From NCBI RefSeq assembly GCF_900095845.1, contig NZ_FMIX01000004.1, positions 1,061,501-1,125,500 of the forward strand: DNA of 64,000 nt. The letters run 5' to 3'. Under the pieces are notes generated by a model that saw only the letters and a list, made by a program, of their open reading frames with translations, ran no database searches and was not told the origin of the DNA. Origin of the DNA: Streptococcus timonensis. GTDB lineage: Bacteria; Bacillota; Bacilli; Lactobacillales; Streptococcaceae. Positions 57,224 to 64,000 of this stretch are shown here, in pieces. Made by a program: the position numbers and the translations under genes. The stretch's first letter is position 1. The number at the start of each line of letters is the position of its first letter.

Positions 57224-58214
57224 TGATTTTTTCAAGGGAATCAATCACCGCAGGACCGTAATCCATCAACTCATCGTAAGAGATAGTCATGATTTTTTTA
57301 TTTTTGATTGCTGGGACATTTTCCAAAACAGCATTTGCCTTCATCAAATCCACTGCTTTTTCATCTAACTTTTGATTGCGGTCACTAGTTACATAGATAA
57401 TCAACTCTGGATCCATTGACACTAGATTTTCCAGGGTCAAACCAGAAGTTCCTGTTGCGACATTGGTATAACCAAGTTGGTTAAGTAAGCTTTCCTGAAG
57501 GGCTGACTTGTAGGCACCAAAGGTTTCGTCGTTATAAGCAACCATAATCAAAGCTTTTTTCTTTTCACCCTGTGTTTCTGGGTTAGCTTTTTTAACCACA
57601 TCGATTTTAGCTTGTAATTGTTCTGCGTATTGGTTAGCCTTGTCTTGGACATTGAAAATGGTACCAAGATTCTTCACATCTTCTACGATATTTCCTAAAT
57701 CTTGTTGGATAGTTGAAAGTGAAGCTTTTTGCGTATAAACAGGGATTTTGTTTTCATTCCAAGCACTAATGGTTCCCATTGACTTTTCAGAAAACATCAT
57801 GTTGCGTCCCATCAAGGCATCTGGTTCATAAGAAAGAACTGTTTCTTGTGAGACAGATTTTTTATCACCAATGTGAGGGATGGCTTCAATAGCATCCTTG
57901 TATTTACCAGTTACAGCATTATCAGGATTGAGCATGCCAGCAATTTTATTCTGCAAACCGAGTTCAAGTAGGATTTCAGTTGTTGAGAGGTTGTTGGTGA
58001 TGACCTTTTCAGGTGCCTTTTCAAAGACTTGTTCGACTTCATTTCCTTTAGCATCATAAGTTTTGATAGTTACAGGATAGCTGGTTTCTGTATTAGCTTT
58101 TTGACTAGCTTCTGTTGTAGCTGGTGCAGATGATGTTTCTTTAGATGCGTTACCACAAGCTGCCAAAGATAAGGCAGCTACTGTTACAAGTAAAATACTA
58201 AGTGTTTTTTTCAT
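57204..58214 (-). CDS. Iron-siderophore ABC transporter, substrate-binding lipoprotein
   Basis: Extracellular lipoprotein of 336 residues. The signal peptide MKKTLSILLVTVAALSLAAC ends in a lipobox (LAAC), so Cys20 is the lipidated residue. A Ser/Thr/Ala-rich linker leads to a FecB/BtuF-type (class III) fold with KVITNNLSTTEILLELGL, MLNPDNAVTGK and YEPDALMGR. The start at 58214 follows AAAGGAAAATAAAAAC; the longer frame is not credible. Ligand unknown; the operon suggests a ferric siderophore or haem-like complex. Confidence 0.92.
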   Translation of the reverse strand: MKKTLSILLVTVAALSLAACGNASKETSSAPATTEASQKANTETSYPVTIKTYDAKGNEVEQVFEKAPEKVITNNLSTTEILLELGLQNKIAGMLNPDNAVTGKYKDAIEAIPHIGDKKSVSQETVLSYEPDALMGRNMMFSEKSMGTISAWNENKIPVYTQKASLSTIQQDLGNIVEDVKNLGTIFNVQDKANQYAEQLQAKIDVVKKANPETQGEKKKALIMVAYNDETFGAYKSALQESLLNQLGYTNVATGTSGLTLENLVSMDPELIIYVTSDRNQKLDEKAVDLMKANAVLENVPAIKNKKIMTISYDELMDYGPAVIDSLEKINDFIKK

Positions 58215-58237
58215 GTTTTTATTTTCCTTTTTAATTT

Positions 58238-58993
58238 TTATAAATAGTGAATCATGGCTTGCTGATCTTCTGTCCAAGTTACCTTACTTTGAACGTCATA
58301 GACAGCCTGCAATGACTCGGGTGTGATGGTCTCTTTTGGAGTACCTTGGTAAACAATCTCCCCTTCTTTCATTAGATAGAGATAGTCTGAGTAGCGACAA
58401 GCCAGCTGAATATCATGCAAGACAGCTAGTACATTGATCTGAAGATTTTTGACAATGGTCAATAAGTCTAGCTGATACTTGATATCCAAATGATTGGTCG
58501 GTTCATCTAAGAGCAAGAGGGTCGGCTCTTGGGCCAAGGCGCGTGCTAACAGAACCCGCTGCTTCTCTCCTCCTGACAAAGAAGAGTAGAGTCGATTTCT
58601 CTTTTCAAGCATATCTACCTTGACCAATGCATCCTCAACCAAAAGAAAATCTCTGTCTTTTTCTTTTTGCAAGAAAGAGAGATGGGGCGTTCTGCCCAGC
58701 ATGACAATCTCCTCAACCGTACAATCAAACTGAAGTTGATTGAACTGCGTGATAACTGCCATCTGCTTTGCCGTTTCTTTGACGCTCATTTGGTCTAGAG
58801 GCTTCCCATCTAAAGAAATCAAACCTTGATTCGGCTTTTCCTGTCGATAGAAGAGTTTCAGCAAGCTGGTCTTTCCACTTCCATTTGGTCCCAAAATAGT
58901 ATGAAATTGGTCTCCCTCAAGTTTAAGAGAGACTCCTTTGAGAATCTTTTTTTCTCCGATTCCAAAGTGAATATCCTGACACATTAAATCCAT
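58238..58993 (-). CDS. Iron-siderophore ABC transporter, ATP-binding protein
   Basis: FecE/FhuC-like ATPase of 251 residues: Walker A GPNGSGKTS, Q-loop ITQFNQLQ, signature LSGGEKQR, Walker B LLLLDEPTNHLD and the switch LHDIQLA. AGGTGAGAG precedes the ATG. It starts 1 nt after the permease stop and is followed by the binding-protein gene after 23 nt. Confidence 0.95.
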   Translation of the reverse strand: MDLMCQDIHFGIGEKKILKGVSLKLEGDQFHTILGPNGSGKTSLLKLFYRQEKPNQGLISLDGKPLDQMSVKETAKQMAVITQFNQLQFDCTVEEIVMLGRTPHLSFLQKEKDRDFLLVEDALVKVDMLEKRNRLYSSLSGGEKQRVLLARALAQEPTLLLLDEPTNHLDIKYQLDLLTIVKNLQINVLAVLHDIQLACRYSDYLYLMKEGEIVYQGTPKETITPESLQAVYDVQSKVTWTEDQQAMIHYL

Positions 58994-58994
58994 A

Positions 58995-60041
58995 TCAGAC
59001 TCTCACCTCCCTTCGTCTACTTGCAACCATGTAGATAAAGAAAGGTGCACCTACTAGGGCCGTGAAAATACCAATCGGAAGTTCAGCATTTTGAATCAAA
59101 ACGCGAGCAAAGACATCTGCCCAGACAACAAAGAGGGCGCCTAGTAAGGTTGCTATCGGAAAAAGTCTTCTATAATTTGTACCAACCAAACTTCGGGCCA
59201 AATGTGGTGTAATCAAACCGACAAAACCGATGATCCCACAAGTCGAAACTAGGACTGCCGTCATCACAGCTACAATCGTCACATAGAGATACCAATAAAA
59301 ACGCAAGGGAATTCCCAAAGTCAAAGCCGCCTCATCTCCCATCATCATGGCATTGAAAACACGATATTGTGTAGAGAAAAATAAAAAGGCGATTCCCACG
59401 ATTATAGTTGGCAAGGTCAAATGAGCCCATGAGGTCCCCGCTAAAGAGCCCATGGTCCAAAACTTGATAGTCATAACGCTATCAGCATTGGCCCCAATAG
59501 AGATAATAAAGTTTGAAAAAGCCAAAAATAGTGCATTCACAACTGTCCCCGATAAGATTAAGCTAGAAGTTGTCATCCTGCTCTGCATGGACGCAATGAG
59601 AAGAACTGCAACTGTTGCCAAAATCGCTCCTAAGAAAGAGCCTAGACCAATCATAACTTTAAATCCAAGAATAATACTCAAAGTTGCTCCAAAGGTTGCC
59701 CCGGCTGAAATTCCTAATACATAGGGCTCTGCGATTGGATTGTTGACCGTTGACTGCATGACACTGCCACATATGGAAAGGCCTGCACCCACAATCAATC
59801 CAAGAAAAACCCGTGGCAATCTCATATTCCAAACAATAGCAAGCGTAGACTTTGAAATGTCTCCTATCTCAAAAGGAGCCCCTAACTGCCTCAAAATTAT
59901 CCGATAGGTATCACTCAAGCTAATTTGAACAGAACCCATAGAAACTGCCAGAAACAGAGAAATTCCCAATGCTCCTAGCAAAAAAACGAGGAGAAAAAAA
60001 TATCGTAGGTTTTGATGGCTTCCAGAAAATTTGGAAAGCAT
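58995..60041 (-). CDS. Iron-siderophore ABC transporter, FecCD-family permease
   Basis: Membrane subunit of 348 residues with about nine to ten helices. FecCD marks: RLPRVFLGLIVGAGLSICG, QSTVNNPIAEPYVLGISAGATFG, GIIGFVGLITPHLARSLVG and NAELPIGIFTALVGAPFFIY. Only one permease gene is present, so it should act as a homodimer, unlike the two-permease Pia/Piu systems. The ATG at 60041 follows AAAGGAGG by 5 nt. First gene of the operon permease - ATPase - binding protein - esterase. Confidence 0.95.
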   Translation of the reverse strand: MLSKFSGSHQNLRYFFLLVFLLGALGISLFLAVSMGSVQISLSDTYRIILRQLGAPFEIGDISKSTLAIVWNMRLPRVFLGLIVGAGLSICGSVMQSTVNNPIAEPYVLGISAGATFGATLSIILGFKVMIGLGSFLGAILATVAVLLIASMQSRMTTSSLILSGTVVNALFLAFSNFIISIGANADSVMTIKFWTMGSLAGTSWAHLTLPTIIVGIAFLFFSTQYRVFNAMMMGDEAALTLGIPLRFYWYLYVTIVAVMTAVLVSTCGIIGFVGLITPHLARSLVGTNYRRLFPIATLLGALFVVWADVFARVLIQNAELPIGIFTALVGAPFFIYMVASRRREVRV

Positions 60042-60133
60042 GAAACCCTCCTTTGACAAAAATTAAAAATTTAGACAATTTTAATAAACAGTATACCACA
60101 TTTCTAAATCATGAGCAAGACTAGAAAAATGCA

Positions 60134-60164
60134 CACAAAAAAGCCCTCTGAAGTCAGAGAGCTT
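60134..60164 (-). terminator. rpsO terminator
   Basis: Minus strand AGCTCTCTGA / TCAGAGGGCT with one mismatch, then TTTTTTGTG. Confidence 0.85.
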
Positions 60165-60165
60165 G

Positions 60166-60265
60166 ATTCTTGCTGGATAAATCGTTTATAGACTAGACGG
60201 CAAGCCGAGGATTGTACTGATGGTACATCGAGGCGAAGCCAACGAAGTATAGAAACGTTTTAGAC
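60166..60265. repeat. Intergenic repeat-like hairpin element between rpsO and its terminator
   Basis: About 100 nt of unusual, more GC-rich sequence with an imperfect hairpin. On the minus strand GCCTCGATGTAC faces GTACAATCCTCGGC, flanked by GGCTTCG and CTTGCC. The texts CTTCGTTGGCTTCGCC and CGGCTTGCCGTCTAG recall small repeats scattered between genes in mitis-group genomes, but I cannot check copy number here. It would be transcribed as part of the rpsO 3' UTR. Confidence 0.5.
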
Positions 60266-60271
60266 GCAAGA

Positions 60272-60541
60272 TTAGCGACGAAGTCCAAGAGAGTTGATCA
60301 ACTCACGGTAACGGTTAACGTCGTTTTTACGCAAGTATGCAAGCAAGTTACGACGGCGACCGATTTTCTTCATCAATCCACGGTAAGTAGCGTGGTCTTT
60401 TTTGTGTTGTTTGATGTGTTCGTTAAGGTGGTTGATTTCCCAAGTAAGGACAGCAACTTGAACCTCTACTGAACCTGTATCACCTTCGTGACGTGCATAT
60501 TGTGCAATGATTTCATTTTTTTTCTCTTTTGAGATTGCCAT
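60272..60541 (-). CDS. rpsO: 30S ribosomal protein S15
   Basis: Primary 16S rRNA-binding protein of 89 residues. Diagnostic text: the N-terminal region ends with [13 protein letters not shown], then [21 protein letters not shown] and the C-terminal [20 protein letters not shown]. An AAGGAGAAAC ribosome site precedes the ATG. A consensus promoter and a leader of about 85 nt lie upstream. Confidence 0.98.
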   Translation of the reverse strand: MAISKEKKNEIIAQYARHEGDTGSVEVQVAVLTWEINHLNEHIKQHKKDHATYRGLMKKIGRRRNLLAYLRKNDVNRYRELINSLGLRR

Positions 60542-60625
60542 GATGTTTCTCCTTTTTATTTGGCTTCATCCGAGTGACAGGTTGGCATGCCTGTAACCAA
60601 GAAGAAGTTATTTGTCTTTACGACA
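60542..60625 (-). promoter_or_regulatory. rpsO leader, possible S15 autoregulatory site
   Basis: About 84-nt leader with TTGGTTACAGGCATGCCAACC (stem GGTT...AACC) followed by TGTCACTCGGATG, then the ribosome site. S15 regulates its own mRNA in many bacteria, including streptococci, through such structured leaders. I cannot confirm the class from sequence alone. Confidence 0.5.
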
Positions 60626-60631
60626 TTTCTT

Positions 60632-60660
60632 ATTCTACCAAGAACTAAGTTCTTTGTCAA
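60632..60660 (-). promoter_or_regulatory. rpsO promoter
   Basis: -35 TTGACA (60655-60660), 17-nt spacer, -10 TAGAAT (60632-60637). Confidence 0.88.
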
Positions 60661-60746
60661 CTGATTTACTATTCTTACCGCAAAAGTGCTATAATAGTTA
60701 TAGGAAGGATATCTAAGTTGACATCTTGAAAAGAGAGGTGATTACC

Positions 60747-61121
60747 ATGCGTAAATTCTCGCAATATCTCCCCTACTATCTGGTCATATTTTTCTTTTAT
60801 TGGCCACTTTATGAGCTGTTATTATGGACTATTACTAAAAACTATATCTTGAAGGAGCTCACCATCGGCAACGTTATTATCTTCTCTCCACTGGTGACTT
60901 TCATAGTATCACTATTCTACTCTTATCGTTTCAAGTTCTCAGTTTGGTGGTTAATTGGAGTTGGCTTGCTCTTTTGCTTTACCATCATTACTTTCGGAGA
61001 ATTTATCCTTCTCTACTTCCTAGCCTATGAAATCTTTGCCCTCGCGGGTATGGCTGTCGGTGTAGCTATTAAGAATCTAGTGCAAAAACTGAAAAGGAAA
61101 AAACTTTCACAAAATCCTTGA
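60747..61121 (+). CDS. Hypothetical membrane protein
   Basis: Not recognised. The 124-residue protein has four hydrophobic segments (about 9-29, 40-58, 66-82 and 84-108) and a basic C-terminal tail (KLKRKKLSQNP). AGAGAGGTG lies 6 nt before the ATG at 60747; a TTG seven codons earlier is less likely. An extended -10 (TGCTATAAT, 60687-60695) is upstream. The gene is divergent from rpsO. Its stop codon overlaps the -35 box of the T-box promoter. Confidence 0.8.
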   Translation: MRKFSQYLPYYLVIFFFYWPLYELLLWTITKNYILKELTIGNVIIFSPLVTFIVSLFYSYRFKFSVWWLIGVGLLFCFTIITFGEFILLYFLAYEIFALAGMAVGVAIKNLVQKLKRKKLSQNP

Positions 61122-61145
61122 AAAATCTCACAATCATGCTATAAT
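61118..61145 (+). promoter_or_regulatory. Promoter of the T-box / thrS unit
   Basis: -35 TTGAAA (61118-61123, overlapping the preceding stop codon), 16-nt spacer ending in TGC, -10 TATAAT (61140-61145). Confidence 0.82.
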
Positions 61146-61151
61146 AATGCA

Positions 61152-61358
61152 TAGAGACAAGTCACTTAGCCCTTTCTACCAGAGAGTGCGTGGTTGCTGA
61201 GAACGCATAGGAAGCCTAAACTGATACTACTCTACTGACTTTTATGCAAACATAAAACGGTGGCCACGTTAGAGCCAATCAGAGGTGTCCCTCTTTTTTG
61301 AGGAACATAAATGAAGGTGGAACCACGTTGCGACGTCCTTTTTAGGATGTCGCTTTTT
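61152..61358 (+). promoter_or_regulatory. T-box leader (threonyl-tRNA sensing)
   Basis: Leader of about 207 nt with T-box features. The stem I base is AAGTCA (61159-61164) with TGACTT (61236-61241). AGAGAGTGCG and GAACGC lie in the stem I arm. The T-box sequence AAGGTGGAACCACG (61314-61327) carries UGGA, which pairs with the tRNA acceptor end. The terminator is GCGACGTCC / GGATGTCGC followed by TTTTTGTTTT (61330-61362). A possible specifier is ACT at 61226-61228 (threonine). Uncharged tRNA-Thr should stabilise the antiterminator and permit transcription of the next gene and thrS. Confidence 0.92.
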
Positions 61359-61453
61359 GTTTTCATTTTTCTTTTGTTACTTTTGGGGGTGGCGAGAGAG
61401 GACTTTTCCTATGCTGCAATATTAAAAAAATAAAATGAATAAAGGAGATCTAT

Positions 61454-61852
61454 ATGGGATTCAAATTTGAAGAGATTAAGGCTCATTTAATGAAACATGG
61501 CTTAGATTCTAGCGTAGCTGAGTCGTTGCATGCGATCTATGGAACTCAGCGCTTGGGAGGCACTGCAAATGCCTACTTTTTAATTGTTTTTACCGAGACA
61601 GGAATCTACATCATTTCTATTACACCTATGGGGAAATTAGGAGACATTGTAGGAGAATTTTCAGCAGAAGATATCGAAGCATATCAATTTAAGAAGCGCC
61701 TGTTTATAGGATATAAACTTAAATTTTCGATGAATGATAAACAGAGTTTTGAATTTAATGTTAATAAGATAATGATTGGCGCAGGCTGGCATAAAACTGA
61801 GCTACAAAAAATCCTAGAAACAAACTATTACAATAAAAGAATAGATTCTTAA
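61454..61852 (+). CDS. Unrecognised protein between the T-box and thrS
   Basis: A 132-residue soluble protein with a good AAAGGAG ribosome site. An N-terminal helical part (1-34, KFEEIKAHLMKHGLDSSVAE) is followed by a beta-rich region (about 40-105, with YFLIVFTETGIYIISITPMG, FKKRLFIGYKLKFSM and SFEFNVNK) and a C-terminal helix. The beta region suggests a PH-like or similar small barrel, but this is a guess from pattern. It lies between the T-box terminator and thrS, 30 nt before the thrS ATG with no terminator between, so it should respond to threonine starvation with thrS. Confidence 0.75.
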   Translation: MGFKFEEIKAHLMKHGLDSSVAESLHAIYGTQRLGGTANAYFLIVFTETGIYIISITPMGKLGDIVGEFSAEDIEAYQFKKRLFIGYKLKFSMNDKQSFEFNVNKIMIGAGWHKTELQKILETNYYNKRIDS

Positions 61853-61882
61853 AATATTTGGATAATAGATAAGGAGAAAACC

Positions 61883-63826
61883 ATGATCAAAATTACTTTC
61901 CCAGATGGCGCTGTTCGTGAATTCGAATCTGGCGTTACAACTTTTGAAATTGCTCAATCCATCAGCAATTCTCTAGCTAAAAAAGCTCTTGCTGGTAAAT
62001 TCAACGGCAAACTCATCGACACTACTCGTGCGATCACTGAAGATGGAAGCATCGAAATCGTGACACCTGATCACGAAGATGCATTGGATATCTTGCGTCA
62101 CTCAGCGGCACACTTGTTTGCCCAAGCAGCTCGTCGTCTCTTCCCAGACATTCACTTGGGTGTTGGTCCAGCTATCGAAGATGGTTTCTACTACGATACT
62201 GATAACCAAGCTGGTCAAATCTCTAACGAAGATCTTCCTCGTATCGAAGAAGAAATGCAAAAAATCGTTAAAGAAAACTTCCCATCAATTCGTGAAGAAG
62301 TGACCAAAGACGAGGCGCGTGAAATCTTCAAAAATGACCCATATAAATTGGAATTGATCGAAGAACACTCAGAAGACGAGGGTGGCTTGACCATCTACCG
62401 TCAGGGTGAATACGTGGACCTTTGCCGTGGACCTCACGTCCCATCAACAGGCCGCATCCAAATCTTCCACCTTCTCCATGTAGCTGGTGCATACTGGCGC
62501 GGAAATAGCGACAATGCTATGATGCAACGGATCTATGGTACAGCTTGGTTTGACAAGAAAGACTTGAAAAACTACCTTCAAATGCGTGAAGAAGCCAAAG
62601 AACGTGACCACCGTAAACTTGGTAAAGAGCTTGATCTCTTTATGATTTCTCAAGAGGTTGGTCAAGGTCTTCCATTCTGGTTGCCAAATGGGGCGACAAT
62701 CCGTCGTGAGTTGGAACGCTACATCGTCGACAAGGAGTTAGCTTCTGGCTACCAACACGTTTACACTCCACCACTTGCTTCTGTAGAGCTTTACAAGACT
62801 TCTGGTCACTGGGATCATTACCAAGAAGACATGTTCCCAACTATGGATATGGGAGATGGAGAAGAATTCGTCCTTCGCCCAATGAACTGCCCACACCACA
62901 TCCAAGTCTTCAAGCACCATGTTCACTCATACCGTGAATTGCCAATCCGTATCGCTGAAATCGGGATGATGCACCGCTATGAAAAATCTGGTGCCTTGAC
63001 AGGTCTTCAACGTGTACGCGAAATGTCTCTCAACGACGGTCACCTCTTTGTAACTCCTGAACAAATCCAAGAAGAATTCCAACGTGCTCTTCAGTTGATT
63101 ATCGATGTTTATGAAGACTTCAACTTGACTGAATACCGCTTCCGCCTCTCTCTTCGTGACCCTCAAGATACTCACAAGTACTTTGATAACGATGAAATGT
63201 GGGAAAATGCTCAAACCATGCTTCGTGCTGCCCTTGATGAGATGGGTGTTGACTACTTTGAAGCTGAAGGTGAAGCAGCCTTCTACGGACCAAAATTGGA
63301 TATCCAGGTTAAGACTGCCCTTGGAAAAGAAGAAACCCTCTCTACGATTCAGCTTGACTTCTTGCTTCCAGAACGCTTCGACCTTAAATACATCGGAGCT
63401 GATGGTGAAGAACATCGCCCAGTTATGATCCACCGTGGGGTTATCTCAACTATGGAACGCTTCACAGCGATTTTGATTGAGAACTACAAGGGTGCCTTCC
63501 CAACATGGCTGGCACCACACCAAGTAACCCTCATCCCAGTTTCTAACGAGAAACATGTGGACTACGCTTGGGAAGTAGCTAAGAAGCTCCGTGACCGTGG
63601 TGTCCGTGCTGATGTGGATGAACGCAACGAAAAAATGCAATTCAAGATCCGTGCTTCACAAACTAGCAAGATTCCTTACCAATTGATTGTTGGTGATAAG
63701 GAAATGGAAGACGGAACTGTCAACGTTCGTCGCTATGGACAAAAAGAAACCAACACTGTGGCAGTAGAAGAGTTTGTAGCAGCTATCCTAGCTGATATCG
63801 CCAACAAATCTCGTGTTGAGAAATAA
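61883..63826 (+). CDS. thrS: Threonyl-tRNA synthetase
   Basis: Charges tRNA-Thr with threonine. Layout: TGS domain (1-62), editing domain with the [10 protein letters not shown] zinc/editing motif (about 73-82) and YVDLCRGPH, class II catalytic core with motif 2 ([15 protein letters not shown]) and motif 3 ([13 protein letters not shown]), and the C-terminal anticodon-binding domain from about 540 ([12 protein letters not shown]). The 647 residues are typical. AAGGAG precedes the ATG. Controlled by the T-box at 61152-61358. Confidence 0.98.
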   Translation: MIKITFPDGAVREFESGVTTFEIAQSISNSLAKKALAGKFNGKLIDTTRAITEDGSIEIVTPDHEDALDILRHSAAHLFAQAARRLFPDIHLGVGPAIEDGFYYDTDNQAGQISNEDLPRIEEEMQKIVKENFPSIREEVTKDEAREIFKNDPYKLELIEEHSEDEGGLTIYRQGEYVDLCRGPHVPSTGRIQIFHLLHVAGAYWRGNSDNAMMQRIYGTAWFDKKDLKNYLQMREEAKERDHRKLGKELDLFMISQEVGQGLPFWLPNGATIRRELERYIVDKELASGYQHVYTPPLASVELYKTSGHWDHYQEDMFPTMDMGDGEEFVLRPMNCPHHIQVFKHHVHSYRELPIRIAEIGMMHRYEKSGALTGLQRVREMSLNDGHLFVTPEQIQEEFQRALQLIIDVYEDFNLTEYRFRLSLRDPQDTHKYFDNDEMWENAQTMLRAALDEMGVDYFEAEGEAAFYGPKLDIQVKTALGKEETLSTIQLDFLLPERFDLKYIGADGEEHRPVMIHRGVISTMERFTAILIENYKGAFPTWLAPHQVTLIPVSNEKHVDYAWEVAKKLRDRGVRADVDERNEKMQFKIRASQTSKIPYQLIVGDKEMEDGTVNVRRYGQKETNTVAVEEFVAAILADIANKSRVEK

Positions 63827-63860
63827 AACGATCACAGTCTGAGAAACATTTTTCAGTAAG

Positions 63861-63896
63861 AAAAAGCAACAACTATTTCAGTTGTTGCTTTTTATA
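63861..63896 (+). terminator. thrS terminator
   Basis: AAAAAGCAACAACT / AGTTGTTGCTTTTT, 14 bp with a 5-nt loop. Confidence 0.93.
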
Positions 63897-64000
63897 TTTT
63901 GTTTAACCTGAGTTAGTAGTGACTGATCAAACCACCACAAATAGTATCCTCATCAACAATCCTTTCTATCCATTAACTTTTGGATTTAGGATATCCTCCC
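63897..64000. other. Unassigned right end of the window
   Basis: 104 nt with no complete feature. One minus-strand frame is open from the edge to a TAG at about 63966, too short to call as the end of a gene. Confidence 0.4.

Noticed and set aside
63897..64000. C-terminal end of a minus-strand gene at the right edge
   Set aside because: Only about ten codons are open from the edge before a TAG; too little to support a gene.

Overview
The window is a chromosomal stretch of a mitis-group Streptococcus (S. mitis / S. oralis / S. pneumoniae relatives). Evidence: low GC; a tmRNA whose tag reads AKNNTSYALAA; EzrA, RodA, ClpE, PgdA and an S(MK)-type metK leader; and many promoters with an extended -10 (TGnTATAAT). 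I see no insertion sequence, prophage, CRISPR array or rRNA. Gene content is mostly housekeeping. Runs of genes that are neighbours in other streptococci appear joined in an order that need not match S. pneumoniae. Species-level placement is inference.

Layout. 1-2.4 kb: 5' part of ssrA, then a HAD phosphatase and a CapA-like protein. 2.5-9.6 kb: def and rlmB, then trxB, a DUF4059 protein, an amino-acid ABC ATPase/permease pair, an ArsC/Spx-like protein, ogt, a GNAT enzyme, a DUF1836 protein and a hemolysin III-like protein. 9.6-17.6 kb: pdxST, two small genes, cmk, a LysM surface protein, a ferredoxin, galE, an FAD oxidoreductase, a Nif3-like protein and trmK. 17.7-27.8 kb: a CtpE-like P-type ATPase divergent from plsC, tRNA-Thr(GGU), a free-standing structured RNA, pyk, pfkA and dnaE. 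28-39.6 kb: gloA, infC-rpmI-rplT with its leader, pgdA, ezrA, gyrB, a DJ-1 protein, rodA and dinG. 39.7-50.4 kb: small proteins, nnrD, a second HAD phosphatase, folD, a second amino-acid ABC pair, DUF1797, CtsR-controlled clpE, NUDIX, DUF1827, GNAT, and metK under an S(MK) box. 50.6-64 kb: a GntR regulator, guaA, an unrecognised membrane-protein cluster with a DUF4176-like protein, a DEAD helicase, an iron-siderophore ABC operon with an esterase, rpsO, a membrane protein, and a T-box leader followed by an unrecognised gene and thrS.

Links between genes. Several units are controlled by RNA: L20 leader (infC operon), S(MK) box (metK), T-box (thrS unit; the matching tRNA-Thr(GGU) gene is also in the window) and a possible S15 leader (rpsO). 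Four genes (ferredoxin, CtpE-like ATPase, pgdA, dinG) have no Shine-Dalgarno sequence, and their promoter -10 box lies 6-8 nt before the start codon. That arrangement predicts leaderless mRNAs.

Best candidates for something undescribed: the free RNA at 21.21-21.35 kb, which has a predicted pseudoknot; the four-gene membrane cluster at 53.2-54.8 kb; the extra gene between the T-box and thrS; and the group of leaderless genes.

All calls come from reading the sequence and from family knowledge held in memory. No database search was run.
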